Made by a program: the position numbers and the translations under genes. Positions 50,368 through 59,511 of a stretch of DNA of 64,000 nt are shown here, one piece after another (position 1 is the first letter of the stretch; each line of letters begins with the position of its first letter). The stretch spans positions 434,001 to 498,000 of the forward strand of contig NZ_BMFO01000001.1 of assembly GCF_014638745.1 (NCBI RefSeq), given 5' to 3'. The notes below the pieces were generated by a model, which worked only from the letters and a program-made list of their open reading frames with translations, had not been told where the DNA came from and made no database searches. The DNA comes from Arenimonas maotaiensis. GTDB taxonomy: Bacteria; Pseudomonadota; Gammaproteobacteria; Xanthomonadales; Xanthomonadaceae.

Positions 50368-50831
50368 CCCGCGGCCCGATCCAATGCGACGTCGGCGTCA
50401 GCTACGGCCTGCCGCGCAAGGGCGTGCCGGCGCCGGCCAGCTTCAAACGCTGGGCCGAAGCCGCCTGCCGCGGCCGCATCAAGCGCGCCGACATCGCCAT
50501 CCGGGTGGTGGACGAGCGCGAGGGCCGCCGCCTGAACCACCACTACCGCGGCAAGGACTACGCCACCAACGTGCTGAGTTTTCCGGCCGAGCTGCCCGAG
50601 GGCGTCACCCTGCCCCTGCTGGGCGATCTGGTGATCTGCGCGCCGGTGGTGGCGCGCGAAGCAGCCGAACAGGGCAAGCCGCTGAACGCGCACTACGCGC
50701 ACCTGACCGTGCACGGCGTGCTGCACCTGCTGGGCCTGGACCACGAGGACGAGCGCGAGGCCGAGGCCATGGAGGCCATCGAACGCGCCATCCTGGCCGA
50801 GCTGGGCCACGCCGACCCGTATTCGGACTGA
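50364..50831 (+). CDS. ybeY: Endoribonuclease YbeY
   Basis: A 155-residue metalloprotein used in 16S rRNA maturation and ribosome quality control. Zinc ligands His117, His121 and His127 lie in [11 protein letters not shown]. The conserved arginine region [17 protein letters not shown] is present. Overlaps miaB by four bases (ATGA). Confidence 0.94.
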   Translation: MTRGPIQCDVGVSYGLPRKGVPAPASFKRWAEAACRGRIKRADIAIRVVDEREGRRLNHHYRGKDYATNVLSFPAELPEGVTLPLLGDLVICAPVVAREAAEQGKPLNAHYAHLTVHGVLHLLGLDHEDEREAEAMEAIERAILAELGHADPYSD

Positions 50832-50885
50832 GGCCGGATTTGCGATAAACTAAGGACCCGCCCGCTGGGCGCCGTTTGCGACACC

Positions 50886-51728
50886 ATGTCAGACGATCCG
50901 GACAGTACCACCCCAAAACGCTCCTGGCTGGAAAAACTCAGCCATGCCCTCTCCGGCGAACCCGAGTCCCTCGACGATCTGCGGGAAATCCTCGGTTCAG
51001 CCGCCAAACACGGCGTCATCGACGCCGACACCCTGAAACGCCTCGACGGCGCGCTGTCGGTCTCGGAGATGACCGTCTCCGACGTGATGGTGCCGCGCGG
51101 CCAGATGGTCTCGCTGGCGGCCGGCAGCGGCTTCCTGGAGCTGATGAAGGACGTGGTCGAATCCGGCCACTCGCGCTTCCCGGTGCATGGCGAGGACAAG
51201 GACGAGATCCTCGGCATCCTGCTGGCCAAGGACCTGCTGCGCGGCGTCACCATCGACAACGGACCGCAGGACATCCACGGCCTGATCCGGCCGGCGGTGC
51301 TGATCCCCGAATCCAAGAAGCTGAGCGTGCTGCTGAAGGAATTCCGCCAGTCGCGCAACCACATGGCGATCGTGGTCGATGAGCACGGCGGCGTGTCCGG
51401 CCTGATCACCATCGAGGACGTGCTGGAGGTGATCGTCGGCGAGATCGACGACGAGCACGACGACGCCAACCAGGCGGTGATGATCGCGGCCCAGGCCGAC
51501 GGCCAGTTCGTGGTCGACGCGCTGACCCCGATCGCCGAGTTCAACCAGCAGTTCGGCGCCGACTTCCCGGACGACGAATACGACACCATCGCCGGCTACA
51601 TCGCCGCCGCCATCGGCCATCTGCCGGAAACCGGCGAGGAACTGACCCTCGGCCGCTTCCACTTCCGGGTCGGGCACGCCGATTCGCGCCGCATCCACCG
51701 CTTCCTCGTCAACATCCATGGCCAATAA
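50886..51728 (+). CDS. corC: CorC/YbeX-type CBS-domain protein
   Basis: A 280-residue cytoplasmic protein with an N-terminal linker, a CBS pair (about 65-190, starting VSDVMVPRGQMV) and a CorC/HlyC C-terminal domain (about 200-278). It is associated with magnesium/cobalt efflux and ribosome-related functions; ybeY-ybeX is the conserved order. Confidence 0.9.
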   Translation: MSDDPDSTTPKRSWLEKLSHALSGEPESLDDLREILGSAAKHGVIDADTLKRLDGALSVSEMTVSDVMVPRGQMVSLAAGSGFLELMKDVVESGHSRFPVHGEDKDEILGILLAKDLLRGVTIDNGPQDIHGLIRPAVLIPESKKLSVLLKEFRQSRNHMAIVVDEHGGVSGLITIEDVLEVIVGEIDDEHDDANQAVMIAAQADGQFVVDALTPIAEFNQQFGADFPDDEYDTIAGYIAAAIGHLPETGEELTLGRFHFRVGHADSRRIHRFLVNIHGQ

Positions 51729-52899
51729 GGTCCTGCGCCGGCTGCTGGCGCTGTGCCTGCTGGCCGCCTCCGCGCTCGGCCCGGCCGCGGCCGCCGAGCC
51801 GCGCATCGGGGTGATGACCATGCAGCCCGGCGAAGTATTCTGGGAACGCTTCGGGCACAACGCCATCGTGGTCGACGACGGCGTGCGGGCGCTGTCCTAC
51901 AACTTCGGCTTCTTCGACATGGCCGAGCCCGGCTTCACCGGCAATTTCATCAAAGGCCGGATGAACTACCTGATGCTGGCGTTGCCGCTGGAACAGGACC
52001 TGGGCTACTACCGGCAGGTCGGGCGTGGCGTCGACATCCAGTGGCTGGCGCTGAGTCCGGAGCAGAGCCGCCGGCTGCGCGCGCGCCTGGCGTTCCTGGC
52101 CCGGCCGGAAAACGCCCGCTACCGCTACGATTATTTCCGCAACAACTGCGCGACCCGCGTCCGCGACGTGCTGGACGAAGCGCTGGGCGGCGAACTGCAC
52201 CGGCAGCTGACCGCCAGCTCGTTGGGCAACAGCTACCGCTCGGAGTCGGTGCGGCTGGCCTGGCCGGCGAAATGGATGGCGCTCGGCTTCGACCTGGGCA
52301 TGAACGCCGACGGCGACAAGGCGCTGAGCCGTTGGGACGAGGCCTTCATCCCGATGCGCCTGCAGGACAGCCTGCGCGGCGTTCGGCTGAGCGATGGCCG
52401 CCCGCTGGTGCGCGAAGAACAGACGATCCTGCCGTCGAAACTGCCACCGCCGCCGGCCGAACTGCCGCAATGGCCGCTGACCGCCGCCGCCATCGGTCTG
52501 GGCTTGGCCGGCCTGCTGTTCGCCGCGCGCCGCCGCAGCCAGCGCCTGTTCAACGCCGGCATGCTGGCGTTCTGGCTGGTCTCCGGCCTGATCGGCAGCG
52601 TGTTGCTGGCGGCCTGGCTCGGCACCGAGCACCGGTTCCTGCACGCCAACGCCAATCTGCTGCTGTTCCCGCCGTTGGCTTGGCTGGCGGTGGTTTTGCA
52701 TGCGCTGCGCCGGCGCTCGCCCGCGTTGCGCGCCGCTTATCTGCTGACGGTGAAGGCCATCGCGGCGCTGGCGGTGGCGGCCGTGCTGCTGAAGTTCGCG
52801 CAGACCGGCGGCCAAAGCAATCTGAACTGGATCCTGATGGCGCTGCCGGCGCACTGGCTGATCACCCGGCAGGTATTGGCCGACAACAACCCGGAATGA
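51718..52899 (+). CDS. DUF4105 membrane protein
   Basis: A 393-residue protein. Signal peptide 1-26 (ends AAA-AE), a soluble domain (about 27-230) with the DUF4105 pattern GEVFWERFGHNAIVV, RYRYDYFRNNCATRVRDVL, whose Cys/His residues hint at a papain-like fold, and four hydrophobic spans at the C-terminus. Function unknown. Overlaps corC by 11 bases. Confidence 0.8.
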   Translation: MANKVLRRLLALCLLAASALGPAAAAEPRIGVMTMQPGEVFWERFGHNAIVVDDGVRALSYNFGFFDMAEPGFTGNFIKGRMNYLMLALPLEQDLGYYRQVGRGVDIQWLALSPEQSRRLRARLAFLARPENARYRYDYFRNNCATRVRDVLDEALGGELHRQLTASSLGNSYRSESVRLAWPAKWMALGFDLGMNADGDKALSRWDEAFIPMRLQDSLRGVRLSDGRPLVREEQTILPSKLPPPPAELPQWPLTAAAIGLGLAGLLFAARRRSQRLFNAGMLAFWLVSGLIGSVLLAAWLGTEHRFLHANANLLLFPPLAWLAVVLHALRRRSPALRAAYLLTVKAIAALAVAAVLLKFAQTGGQSNLNWILMALPAHWLITRQVLADNNPE

Positions 52900-52935
52900 C
52901 TTGCGCCGGCCGGCCGGCTGGCCGATGATGTCGGC

Positions 52936-53940
52936 ATGGACCAGCCGATACGCCTTGAAAGCCGCAGTGAGCGGATCCGCTTCATCGCCCGCTACGACCG
53001 CGACGGCCGCGCCCACGAACTGAGCCTGGACCGCATCTCCGACGCCTTGGCCACGGCCGACGGCAGTATCGTCTGGGTCGGCCTGTTCGAGCCCGACGAG
53101 CCGCTACTGTTCAAGATGCAGGTCGAATTCGACCTGCATCCGCTGGCGGTCGAGGACGCGCACAAGGCGCACCAGCGCTCCAAAATCGAACGCTTCGGCG
53201 ACACCCTGTTCATCGTGGCCAACACCGCGCAGATGGTGGACGGCGCGATCCAATACGGCGAGACCCACCTGTTCCTCGGCCGCCGCTTCATCCTCGGCGT
53301 GCGCCACGGCGGCTCGCTGTCGTACGCGGCGGCGCGCGAACGCTGCGAACGCAACCCCGAATACCTGATGCACGGCACCTCGATGGCGCTGTACACCGTG
53401 CTCGACCTGATCGTCGACAACTTCCTGCCGATCGTCGACCACTACGAAGGCGTGCTGGACGGGCTGGAGGAGGACATCCTGTCCTCGCGCTACCGGCGCG
53501 ACACCGTGATCCGGCTGTACCGCCTGCGCCTGGACCTGACCCGGCTGCGGCTGGCGGTGGCGCCGCTGGAGGACATCCTCAACACCCTGATGGAATTCCA
53601 CGGCGACCTGGTCAAGGACGACGTGCGCGTCTACCTGCGCGACGTGCACGACCACGTGGTGCGCCTGAAGGAATCGGTCGACACCATGCGCGACAACATC
53701 GGCTCGGCGATGACCACCAACCTGTCGCTGGTCACCGTCAGCCAGGGCGACACCATGAAGCGCCTGGCCGGCTGGGCCGGGCTGCTGGCGGTGCCGACCC
53801 TGATCACCGGCTGGTACGGGATGAACTTCGCGCACATGCCGGAACTCGCCTGGGCCGGCGGCTATCCGCTTATAATCGCGCTGACCGCGACGGTCTGCGT
53901 CGTGCTGTACAGGGGACTGAAGAAGGCGGGCTGGCTCTGA
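52936..53940 (+). CDS. corA: CorA-type magnesium/cobalt channel
   Basis: A 334-residue protein with a large cytoplasmic domain, a long helix around 200-270 and two C-terminal spans. The selectivity signature GMN is at 295-297 in ITGWYGMNFAHMPE. Length and motif are typical. It is the last gene before the cbb3 cluster; a T-run just past its stop is not preceded by a convincing stem. Confidence 0.92.
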   Translation: MDQPIRLESRSERIRFIARYDRDGRAHELSLDRISDALATADGSIVWVGLFEPDEPLLFKMQVEFDLHPLAVEDAHKAHQRSKIERFGDTLFIVANTAQMVDGAIQYGETHLFLGRRFILGVRHGGSLSYAAARERCERNPEYLMHGTSMALYTVLDLIVDNFLPIVDHYEGVLDGLEEDILSSRYRRDTVIRLYRLRLDLTRLRLAVAPLEDILNTLMEFHGDLVKDDVRVYLRDVHDHVVRLKESVDTMRDNIGSAMTTNLSLVTVSQGDTMKRLAGWAGLLAVPTLITGWYGMNFAHMPELAWAGGYPLIIALTATVCVVLYRGLKKAGWL

Positions 53941-53952
53941 GGCCGGGCCTTT

Positions 53953-53966
53953 TTGATTCAGGTCAA
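53953..53966 (+). promoter_or_regulatory. FNR/ANR box upstream of ccoN
   Basis: TTGAT-TCAG-GTCAA matches the FNR consensus TTGAT-N4-ATCAA in nine of ten defined positions. A TATAAA-like -10 lies at 53992-53997, which puts the box at roughly -42 to -44, an activating position. An fnr gene with all cluster cysteines closes the same gene block. Confidence 0.75.
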
Positions 53967-54021
53967 ACAAACCGTGCCGGGCTTCAGGCACTATAAACGC
54001 GGATTCCACTCTGGAGGCTTT

Positions 54022-55458
54022 ATGGCTTCACTCGAAAAAACAGACACCTATAACGACAAGGTGGTCAAGCAGTTCACGGTCATGACCGTGATCTGGGGGA
54101 TCGTCGGCATGCTGGTCGGCGTCATCATCGCATCCCAGCTGTACTGGCCGGCGCTCAATTTCGGCCTCGAATGGCTCAGCTTCGGGCGCCTGCGTCCGCT
54201 GCACACCAACGCGGTCATCTTCGCCTTCGGCGGCAGCGCACTTCTGGGCACCAGCCTGTTCGTGGTGCAGCGCACCTGCCATGTCCGGCTGATCTCCGAC
54301 AAGCTGGCCGCCTTCGTGTTCTGGGGCTACCAGGCGGTGATCGTGCTGGCAGCCGTCACCCTGCCGCTGGGCCTGACCCAGAGCAAGGAATACGCCGAGC
54401 TGATCTGGCCGATTGACGTGCTGCTGGCCGTGGTCTGGGTCGCCTATGCGGTGCTGTTCTTCGGCACCATCGTGAAGCGCAAGATCCCGCACATCTACGT
54501 TGCCAACTGGTTCTACGGCGCCTTCATAATCGCAGTGGCGCTGCTGCACATCGTCAACTCGCTGGCTATTCCGACCAGCCTGACCCACAGCTATCCGATC
54601 TATTCGGGTGCGGTCGACGCCATGGTGCAGTGGTGGTACGGCCACAACGCGGTCGGCTTCTTCCTGACCGCCGGCTTCCTGGGCATGATGTACTACTTCG
54701 TGCCGCGCCAGGCCGGCCGCCCGGTGTATTCCTATCGCCTGTCGATCGTGCACTTCTGGGCCCTGATCGCCATCTACATGTGGGCCGGCCCGCACCATCT
54801 GCACTACACCGCGATCCCGGACTGGGCGCAGTCGGTCGGCATGGTGTTCTCGCTGGTACTGCTGGCCCCGAGCTGGGGCGGCATGATCAACGGCATGATG
54901 ACCCTGTCGGGCGCCTGGCACAAGCTGCGCACCGACCCGATCCTGAAGTTCCTGATCGTGTCGCTGTCGTTCTACGGCATGTCGACCTTCGAAGGCCCGA
55001 TGATGTCGATCAAGACAGTCAACGCGCTTTCCCACTACACCGACTGGACCATCGGCCACGTGCATTCCGGCGCGCTGGGCTGGGTCGCCATGGTCTCGAT
55101 CGGCGCCGTGTACATGCTGATCCCGCGCGTCGTCGGCCTGAAGGAGATGTTCTCCACCAAGCTGATCGACACCCACTTCTGGGTGCACACCATCGGCGTC
55201 GTGCTGTACACGGTCTCGATGTGGATCTCCGGCATCGGCCAGGGCCTGATGAGCCGCGCCACCAACGCCGACGGCACCCTGACCTACGCGTTCGTGGAAA
55301 TCGTCAAGTTCACCTACCCGTACTACCTGGTGCGCCTGCTGGGCGGCCTGCTGGTGCTGGCCGGCATGTTCATCATGCTCTACAACATGGTCAAGACGCT
55401 GCAGCAGGCGAAAGGCGAATTCGCCGCGCCCGTCCTTCCCGTCGCGAACCAACACTGA
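54022..55458 (+). CDS. ccoN: cbb3 oxidase catalytic subunit CcoN
   Basis: A 478-residue heme-copper oxidase subunit with twelve spans. It holds the low-spin heme b and the b3-CuB site; histidine motifs are visible in [39 protein letters not shown] and [12 protein letters not shown]. It reduces oxygen to water at very low oxygen. GGAGG is eight bases before ATG 54022. Confidence 0.95.
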   Translation: MASLEKTDTYNDKVVKQFTVMTVIWGIVGMLVGVIIASQLYWPALNFGLEWLSFGRLRPLHTNAVIFAFGGSALLGTSLFVVQRTCHVRLISDKLAAFVFWGYQAVIVLAAVTLPLGLTQSKEYAELIWPIDVLLAVVWVAYAVLFFGTIVKRKIPHIYVANWFYGAFIIAVALLHIVNSLAIPTSLTHSYPIYSGAVDAMVQWWYGHNAVGFFLTAGFLGMMYYFVPRQAGRPVYSYRLSIVHFWALIAIYMWAGPHHLHYTAIPDWAQSVGMVFSLVLLAPSWGGMINGMMTLSGAWHKLRTDPILKFLIVSLSFYGMSTFEGPMMSIKTVNALSHYTDWTIGHVHSGALGWVAMVSIGAVYMLIPRVVGLKEMFSTKLIDTHFWVHTIGVVLYTVSMWISGIGQGLMSRATNADGTLTYAFVEIVKFTYPYYLVRLLGGLLVLAGMFIMLYNMVKTLQQAKGEFAAPVLPVANQH

Positions 55459-55473
55459 GCCGAGGTAGATCCC

Positions 55474-56079
55474 ATGAGCCACGAAAAACTTGAAACCAAC
55501 GTCGGCCTGATGGCCATCGGCATCGCCATCGTGATCGCCATCGGCGGCCTGGCCGAGATCGTCCCGCTGATGTACCAGGCCGAGACCATCAAGCCGCTGC
55601 CGGGCGTCAAGCCCTACCCGGCGCTGGAACTGGCCGGCCGCGACATCTACGTCCGCGAAGGCTGCTACAACTGCCACTCGCAGATGGTGCGCACCCTGCG
55701 CTTCGAGACCCAGCGTTACGGCAGCTACTCGCACGCCGGCGAATCGGTGTACGACCGCCCGTTCCAGTGGGGCAGCAAGCGCACCGGTCCGGACCTGGCC
55801 CGCGTCGGCGGCCGCTACTCCGACGACTGGCACCGCGCGCACCTGGTCAACCCGCGCGACCTGGTGCCGGAATCGAACATGCCGACCTACCCGTTCCTGG
55901 CCGAGCGCGCGCTGGACCCGGCCCAGGTGCAGGCCAACATGCGCGCCTTGAAGACCATCGGCGACCCGTACACCGACGCCGACATCGAGGCCGCGCCGGC
56001 CGCGCTGGAAGGCAAGACCGAAATGGACGCCCTGATCGCCTACCTGCAGCAGCTCGGCAAGCACCGGCCGAAAGGATAA
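55474..56079 (+). CDS. ccoO: cbb3 oxidase mono-heme subunit CcoO
   Basis: A 201-residue membrane cytochrome c: one N-terminal span (about 12-33) and heme motif C64YNCH68; the methionine ligand is probably in [11 protein letters not shown]. It takes electrons from CcoP to CcoN. 15 bases after ccoN. Confidence 0.95.
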   Translation: MSHEKLETNVGLMAIGIAIVIAIGGLAEIVPLMYQAETIKPLPGVKPYPALELAGRDIYVREGCYNCHSQMVRTLRFETQRYGSYSHAGESVYDRPFQWGSKRTGPDLARVGGRYSDDWHRAHLVNPRDLVPESNMPTYPFLAERALDPAQVQANMRALKTIGDPYTDADIEAAPAALEGKTEMDALIAYLQQLGKHRPKG

Positions 56080-56082
56080 GCC

Positions 56083-56223
56083 ATGATTTCAGGAATCGTC
56101 ACCACCATCCTTCTGATCCTGTTCGTGGCCGGTAGCGTCTGGGTGTTCAGTCCGAAGCGCAAAGCCGCTTTCGACGACGCCGCCCGCCTGGCCCTGGACG
56201 ACACCCCGGAGAAATCCCAATGA
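56083..56223 (+). CDS. ccoQ: cbb3 oxidase small subunit CcoQ
   Basis: A 46-residue protein with one membrane helix (IVTTILLILFVAGSVWVFS) and a charged tail ending in EKSQ, typical of CcoQ, which stabilises the complex. It starts three bases after ccoO and overlaps ccoP by four bases (ATGA). Confidence 0.88.
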   Translation: MISGIVTTILLILFVAGSVWVFSPKRKAAFDDAARLALDDTPEKSQ

Positions 56224-57143
56224 CAAACTTCTGGTCCTATTACGTCTGGTTCATGAGCGCGCTGATGATCGTCGGCTCGATCTGGCTGCTGTGGTTCACC
56301 TCCCGCAAACGCGGCAGCGGCGACACCGCGGACAGCGTGGAAACCACCGGCCACGTCTGGGACGGCGACCTCAGCGAATACAACAAGCCGTTGCCGCGCT
56401 GGTGGATCAACCTGTTCTACCTGACCATCGTGTTCGCCATCGGTTACCTGATCTGGTATCCGAGCGCCGACAAGGTCGACGGCATCGGCGGCTGGAGCTC
56501 GAAAGGCCAGCATGACGCCGAGAAGGCCAAGGCCGACGCCAAGCTGAAGGCCCTGTTCGCCCGCTTCGACGGCAAAGGCATCGACGCCATGGCCATGGAC
56601 GCCGAGGCGCTGACCACCGGCAAGCAGGTGTACGCCAACAACTGCGCGGTCTGCCACGGCTCCGACGCCAAGGGCGGCAAGGGCTTCCCGAACCTGAGCG
56701 ACGCCGTCTGGAAGTTCGACGGCTCGCCGGACGGCGTGCTGGCCACGGTCAAGGGCGGCGTCAACGTCGAAGGCGGCCGCGTCGCGGCGATGCCCGGCAT
56801 GGCCGCCGTGCTCGGCAGCGAACAGGCCGTGACCGAATCCGCGGTATACGTGCAGAGCCTGTCCGGCATGAAGGTCGACGACGCCCTGGCCGCCGCCGGC
56901 GCCAAGAGCTTCGCCACCGTCTGCGCGGCCTGCCACGGTGCCGACGGCAAGGGCAACCCCGCCCTGGGCGCGCCCAACCTGACTGACGCCGACTGGCTGT
57001 ACGGCAGCACGCTGGAGGATATCAAGTACACTATCGTCAATGGCCGCGCCGGTCAGATGCCGGCCCAGGAGCCGCTGATCGGGGAAACCCAGGCGCGCCT
57101 GGCCGCCGCCTACGTGTACTCGCTGTCGCAACCGAAGAAGTGA
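56220..57143 (+). CDS. ccoP: cbb3 oxidase di-heme subunit CcoP
   Basis: A 307-residue subunit. An N-terminal span (WSYYVWFMSALMIVGSIWLLWF), a second one near 65, then two cytochrome c domains with heme motifs Cys142-His146 (CAVCH) and Cys235-His239 (CAACH). It receives electrons from soluble cytochrome c. Confidence 0.95.
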   Translation: MTNFWSYYVWFMSALMIVGSIWLLWFTSRKRGSGDTADSVETTGHVWDGDLSEYNKPLPRWWINLFYLTIVFAIGYLIWYPSADKVDGIGGWSSKGQHDAEKAKADAKLKALFARFDGKGIDAMAMDAEALTTGKQVYANNCAVCHGSDAKGGKGFPNLSDAVWKFDGSPDGVLATVKGGVNVEGGRVAAMPGMAAVLGSEQAVTESAVYVQSLSGMKVDDALAAAGAKSFATVCAACHGADGKGNPALGAPNLTDADWLYGSTLEDIKYTIVNGRAGQMPAQEPLIGETQARLAAAYVYSLSQPKK

Positions 57144-57436
57144 TGAAAGTCAGAGCCGAAACGCCGTTCGACCATCCGCCGCGCCCACTCGCCCAGAAGG
57201 TGGGCGCGGTCCTTTGGCCCTCGTTCTTCGCCGCCTGCGTGGCGACCATGGTGTTCTTCGCGTTCGTCGATCCGCTGCAGCTGCGCGACATCACCTTCCC
57301 CGGCGTCGAGATCAGCCGCGAAGCCGGCTACAGCATCGCCTTCTTCATGTTCTGGCTGGCCACCGCCGGCAGCAGCCTGTTCACCTGGATCCTGCTGCGT
57401 CCGTCCAGCCGCTTCAACAAACCGCCCACCGATTAA
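57143..57436 (+). CDS. Small two-span membrane protein between ccoP and ccoG
   Basis: A 97-residue protein with two hydrophobic segments (about 22-43 and 64-84) and a basic N-terminus. Its start overlaps the ccoP stop as TGATG, so it is translated with the oxidase. I do not recognise a named family. It contains no cysteine pair for heme or copper binding apart from a single Cys in the first span, so a structural or assembly role is inferred from context only. Confidence 0.75.
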   Translation: MKVRAETPFDHPPRPLAQKVGAVLWPSFFAACVATMVFFAFVDPLQLRDITFPGVEISREAGYSIAFFMFWLATAGSSLFTWILLRPSSRFNKPPTD

Positions 57437-57451
57437 GCAAGGCCGTATCCC

Positions 57452-59017
57452 ATGGGTCAGAAGATTCCGAGCGAGGTCGTCGAAGACGGTGCGATGTACG
57501 TTTCCGAGCGCAAGGTCTACCCGCGCGAGATCGAGGGTCTGTTCCAGAAGCTCCGGCACGCCGCGGTGTACGTCCTGCTCGGCCTCTACTATGTGATGCC
57601 CTGGCTGCAGGTCGAAGGCCGCCAGGCGGTGCTGTTCGACCTGCCGGCGCGCAAGTTCTACATCCTGTGGCTGACGTTCTGGCCGCAGGATTTCTTCTTC
57701 CTGGCGCTGCTGCTGATCATGGCGGCGCTGTCGCTGTTCTTCTTCACCGCCGTGGCCGGCCGCCTGTGGTGCGGCTACGCCTGCCCGCAGACGGTGTGGA
57801 CCGAAGTGTTCATGTGGATGGAGCGCTGGACCGAAGGCAACCGCGCCCAGCGCATGAAGCTGGACGCCGCACCCTGGAGCGCCGACAAGCTGCGCCGCAA
57901 AGGCTCGAAATACCTGCTCTGGGTGCTGTTCGCGCTGTGGACCGGCCTGACCTTCGTCGGCTTCTTCACCCCGATCCGCGAATTGTGCGCCGACCTGCTG
58001 GCCGGCACCGCCTCCGGCTGGGCCGTGTTCTGGCTGATCTTCTATTCGGTCGCCACCTGGGGCAACGCCGGCGTGCTGCGCGAGCAGGTCTGCAAGTACA
58101 TGTGCCCGTACGCGCGCTTCCAGAGCGCGATGTTCGACCGCAACACCCTGATCATCAGCTACGACGCCAAGCGCGGCGAACCGCGCGGCGCACGCAAGAA
58201 AGGCAGCCTGACCAGCGTGCTGCAACGCGAGCGCGGCCTGATTTCCGAGGACCTGGCCAACCAGTACGTCATCGCCAACGCCAAGACCAAGCACAGCGGC
58301 GACGCCGCGATCTCGACCGGCCTGATCATCGACCACGCCGGTGAGCTGATCGACATCAAGGTCGCCGATTCCGCCGAGCTCGGCGACTGCATCGACTGCA
58401 CCATCTGCGTGCAGGTCTGCCCGACCGGCATCGACATCCGCAACGGCCTGCAGTACGAGTGCATCGCCTGCGGCGCCTGCATCGACGCCTGCGACGAAGT
58501 GATGGACAAGCTCGGCTACCCGAAGGGCCTGGTGCGCTACACCACCCACAACGCGCTGATGGGCCACAAAGTGCGCCTGTTGCGTCCGCGCGTGGTCATC
58601 TACGGTCTGCTGCTGGTGGCGTTGCTGGTCGGCACGGTGGCCGGCATCGCGTTGCGCAAGCCGCTGCTGGTCGACGTGATCCGCGACCAACAGCTGTACC
58701 GCACCGCCGAAGACGGCGCCATCGAGAACGCCTACACCCTGCGCCTAATCAACAAGACCGGCAAGAACTTCGACGTCGACCTGCACGTCGAGGTCGGCGA
58801 CGTCGACGCCGAACTGGTCATCAACGAACTGCCGATCCATCTCGCCCCGGAAAGCGTGCTGACCCTGCCGGTCACGGTGCGTACGCCGGCCGACTGCATC
58901 CGCGGCATGAAGGAAATCGAATTCAAGCTGACCGACAAGAAATCGGACCTGAAGGTCAAGGAAGAATCCCGCTTCTTCGGCCCGAGCGACGCCACCGGCG
59001 GCGGTTGCCATGACTGA
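57452..59017 (+). CDS. ccoG: cbb3 assembly protein CcoG (RdxA/FixG) with an insertion
   Basis: A 521-residue membrane iron-sulfur protein needed for copper delivery to CcoN. Five spans in the first half, with CGYACPQTVW and QVCKYMCPYARFQSAM; then two [4Fe-4S] motifs starting at Cys313 (CIDCTICVQVCPTG, CIACGACIDACD), and a C-terminal Ig-like domain. Between residue 251 and Cys313 lie about 60 residues (including SLTSVLQRERGLISEDLANQ) where the family usually has about 15, an apparent insertion. Confidence 0.92.
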   Translation: MGQKIPSEVVEDGAMYVSERKVYPREIEGLFQKLRHAAVYVLLGLYYVMPWLQVEGRQAVLFDLPARKFYILWLTFWPQDFFFLALLLIMAALSLFFFTAVAGRLWCGYACPQTVWTEVFMWMERWTEGNRAQRMKLDAAPWSADKLRRKGSKYLLWVLFALWTGLTFVGFFTPIRELCADLLAGTASGWAVFWLIFYSVATWGNAGVLREQVCKYMCPYARFQSAMFDRNTLIISYDAKRGEPRGARKKGSLTSVLQRERGLISEDLANQYVIANAKTKHSGDAAISTGLIIDHAGELIDIKVADSAELGDCIDCTICVQVCPTGIDIRNGLQYECIACGACIDACDEVMDKLGYPKGLVRYTTHNALMGHKVRLLRPRVVIYGLLLVALLVGTVAGIALRKPLLVDVIRDQQLYRTAEDGAIENAYTLRLINKTGKNFDVDLHVEVGDVDAELVINELPIHLAPESVLTLPVTVRTPADCIRGMKEIEFKLTDKKSDLKVKEESRFFGPSDATGGGCHD

Positions 59018-59504
59018 ACAACGCAAAGCCTGGCAGGAACCGATGGTCTGGCTGATGGCGGGCATCCCGCTGGCCACCATCGTCGCCGGCATCGCCACCT
59101 TGGTCATCGCCCTGCGCTCCGGCCCGCTGGACGGCGTACCGGCCTCGGTGCAGCGGGTGTCGCAGATCCAGACGCTCGACAGCGCCGCGGATCTAGCCGC
59201 GACCCGACTCGATTACCACGGCTATCTGCTGGTCGAACGTGGCGCATCCGGTTGGCGTCTGGAGCTGAAAACCGCGCCACCAAGCTTGATGCAGGCGCCT
59301 GTTCAGGTGGTGTTCGTGCATCCCAATAGCGCTCGGATGGACGTGCGTGTGGCCTTGGTCGAAGGCCGTGCCGTATTGGCGCAGGCGCCCGCGTTCGTGC
59401 CCTCGCAGGTGGTGGTCACCGATGACGCCGGCAGCTGGCGCTTGGTCGGCGACTACAGCGATTCCGGCACCCTGACCCTGACGCCCGCCGTCCAGGCGCG
59501 CTGA
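59010..59504 (+). CDS. fixH: FixH-family protein
   Basis: A 164-residue protein with one N-terminal span (MVWLMAGIPLATIVAGIATLVIAL) and a periplasmic domain, as in FixH/CcoH, which helps cbb3 assembly. Overlaps ccoG by eight bases. Confidence 0.85.
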   Translation: MTEQRKAWQEPMVWLMAGIPLATIVAGIATLVIALRSGPLDGVPASVQRVSQIQTLDSAADLAATRLDYHGYLLVERGASGWRLELKTAPPSLMQAPVQVVFVHPNSARMDVRVALVEGRAVLAQAPAFVPSQVVVTDDAGSWRLVGDYSDSGTLTLTPAVQAR

Positions 59505-59511
59505 TTCGCGT

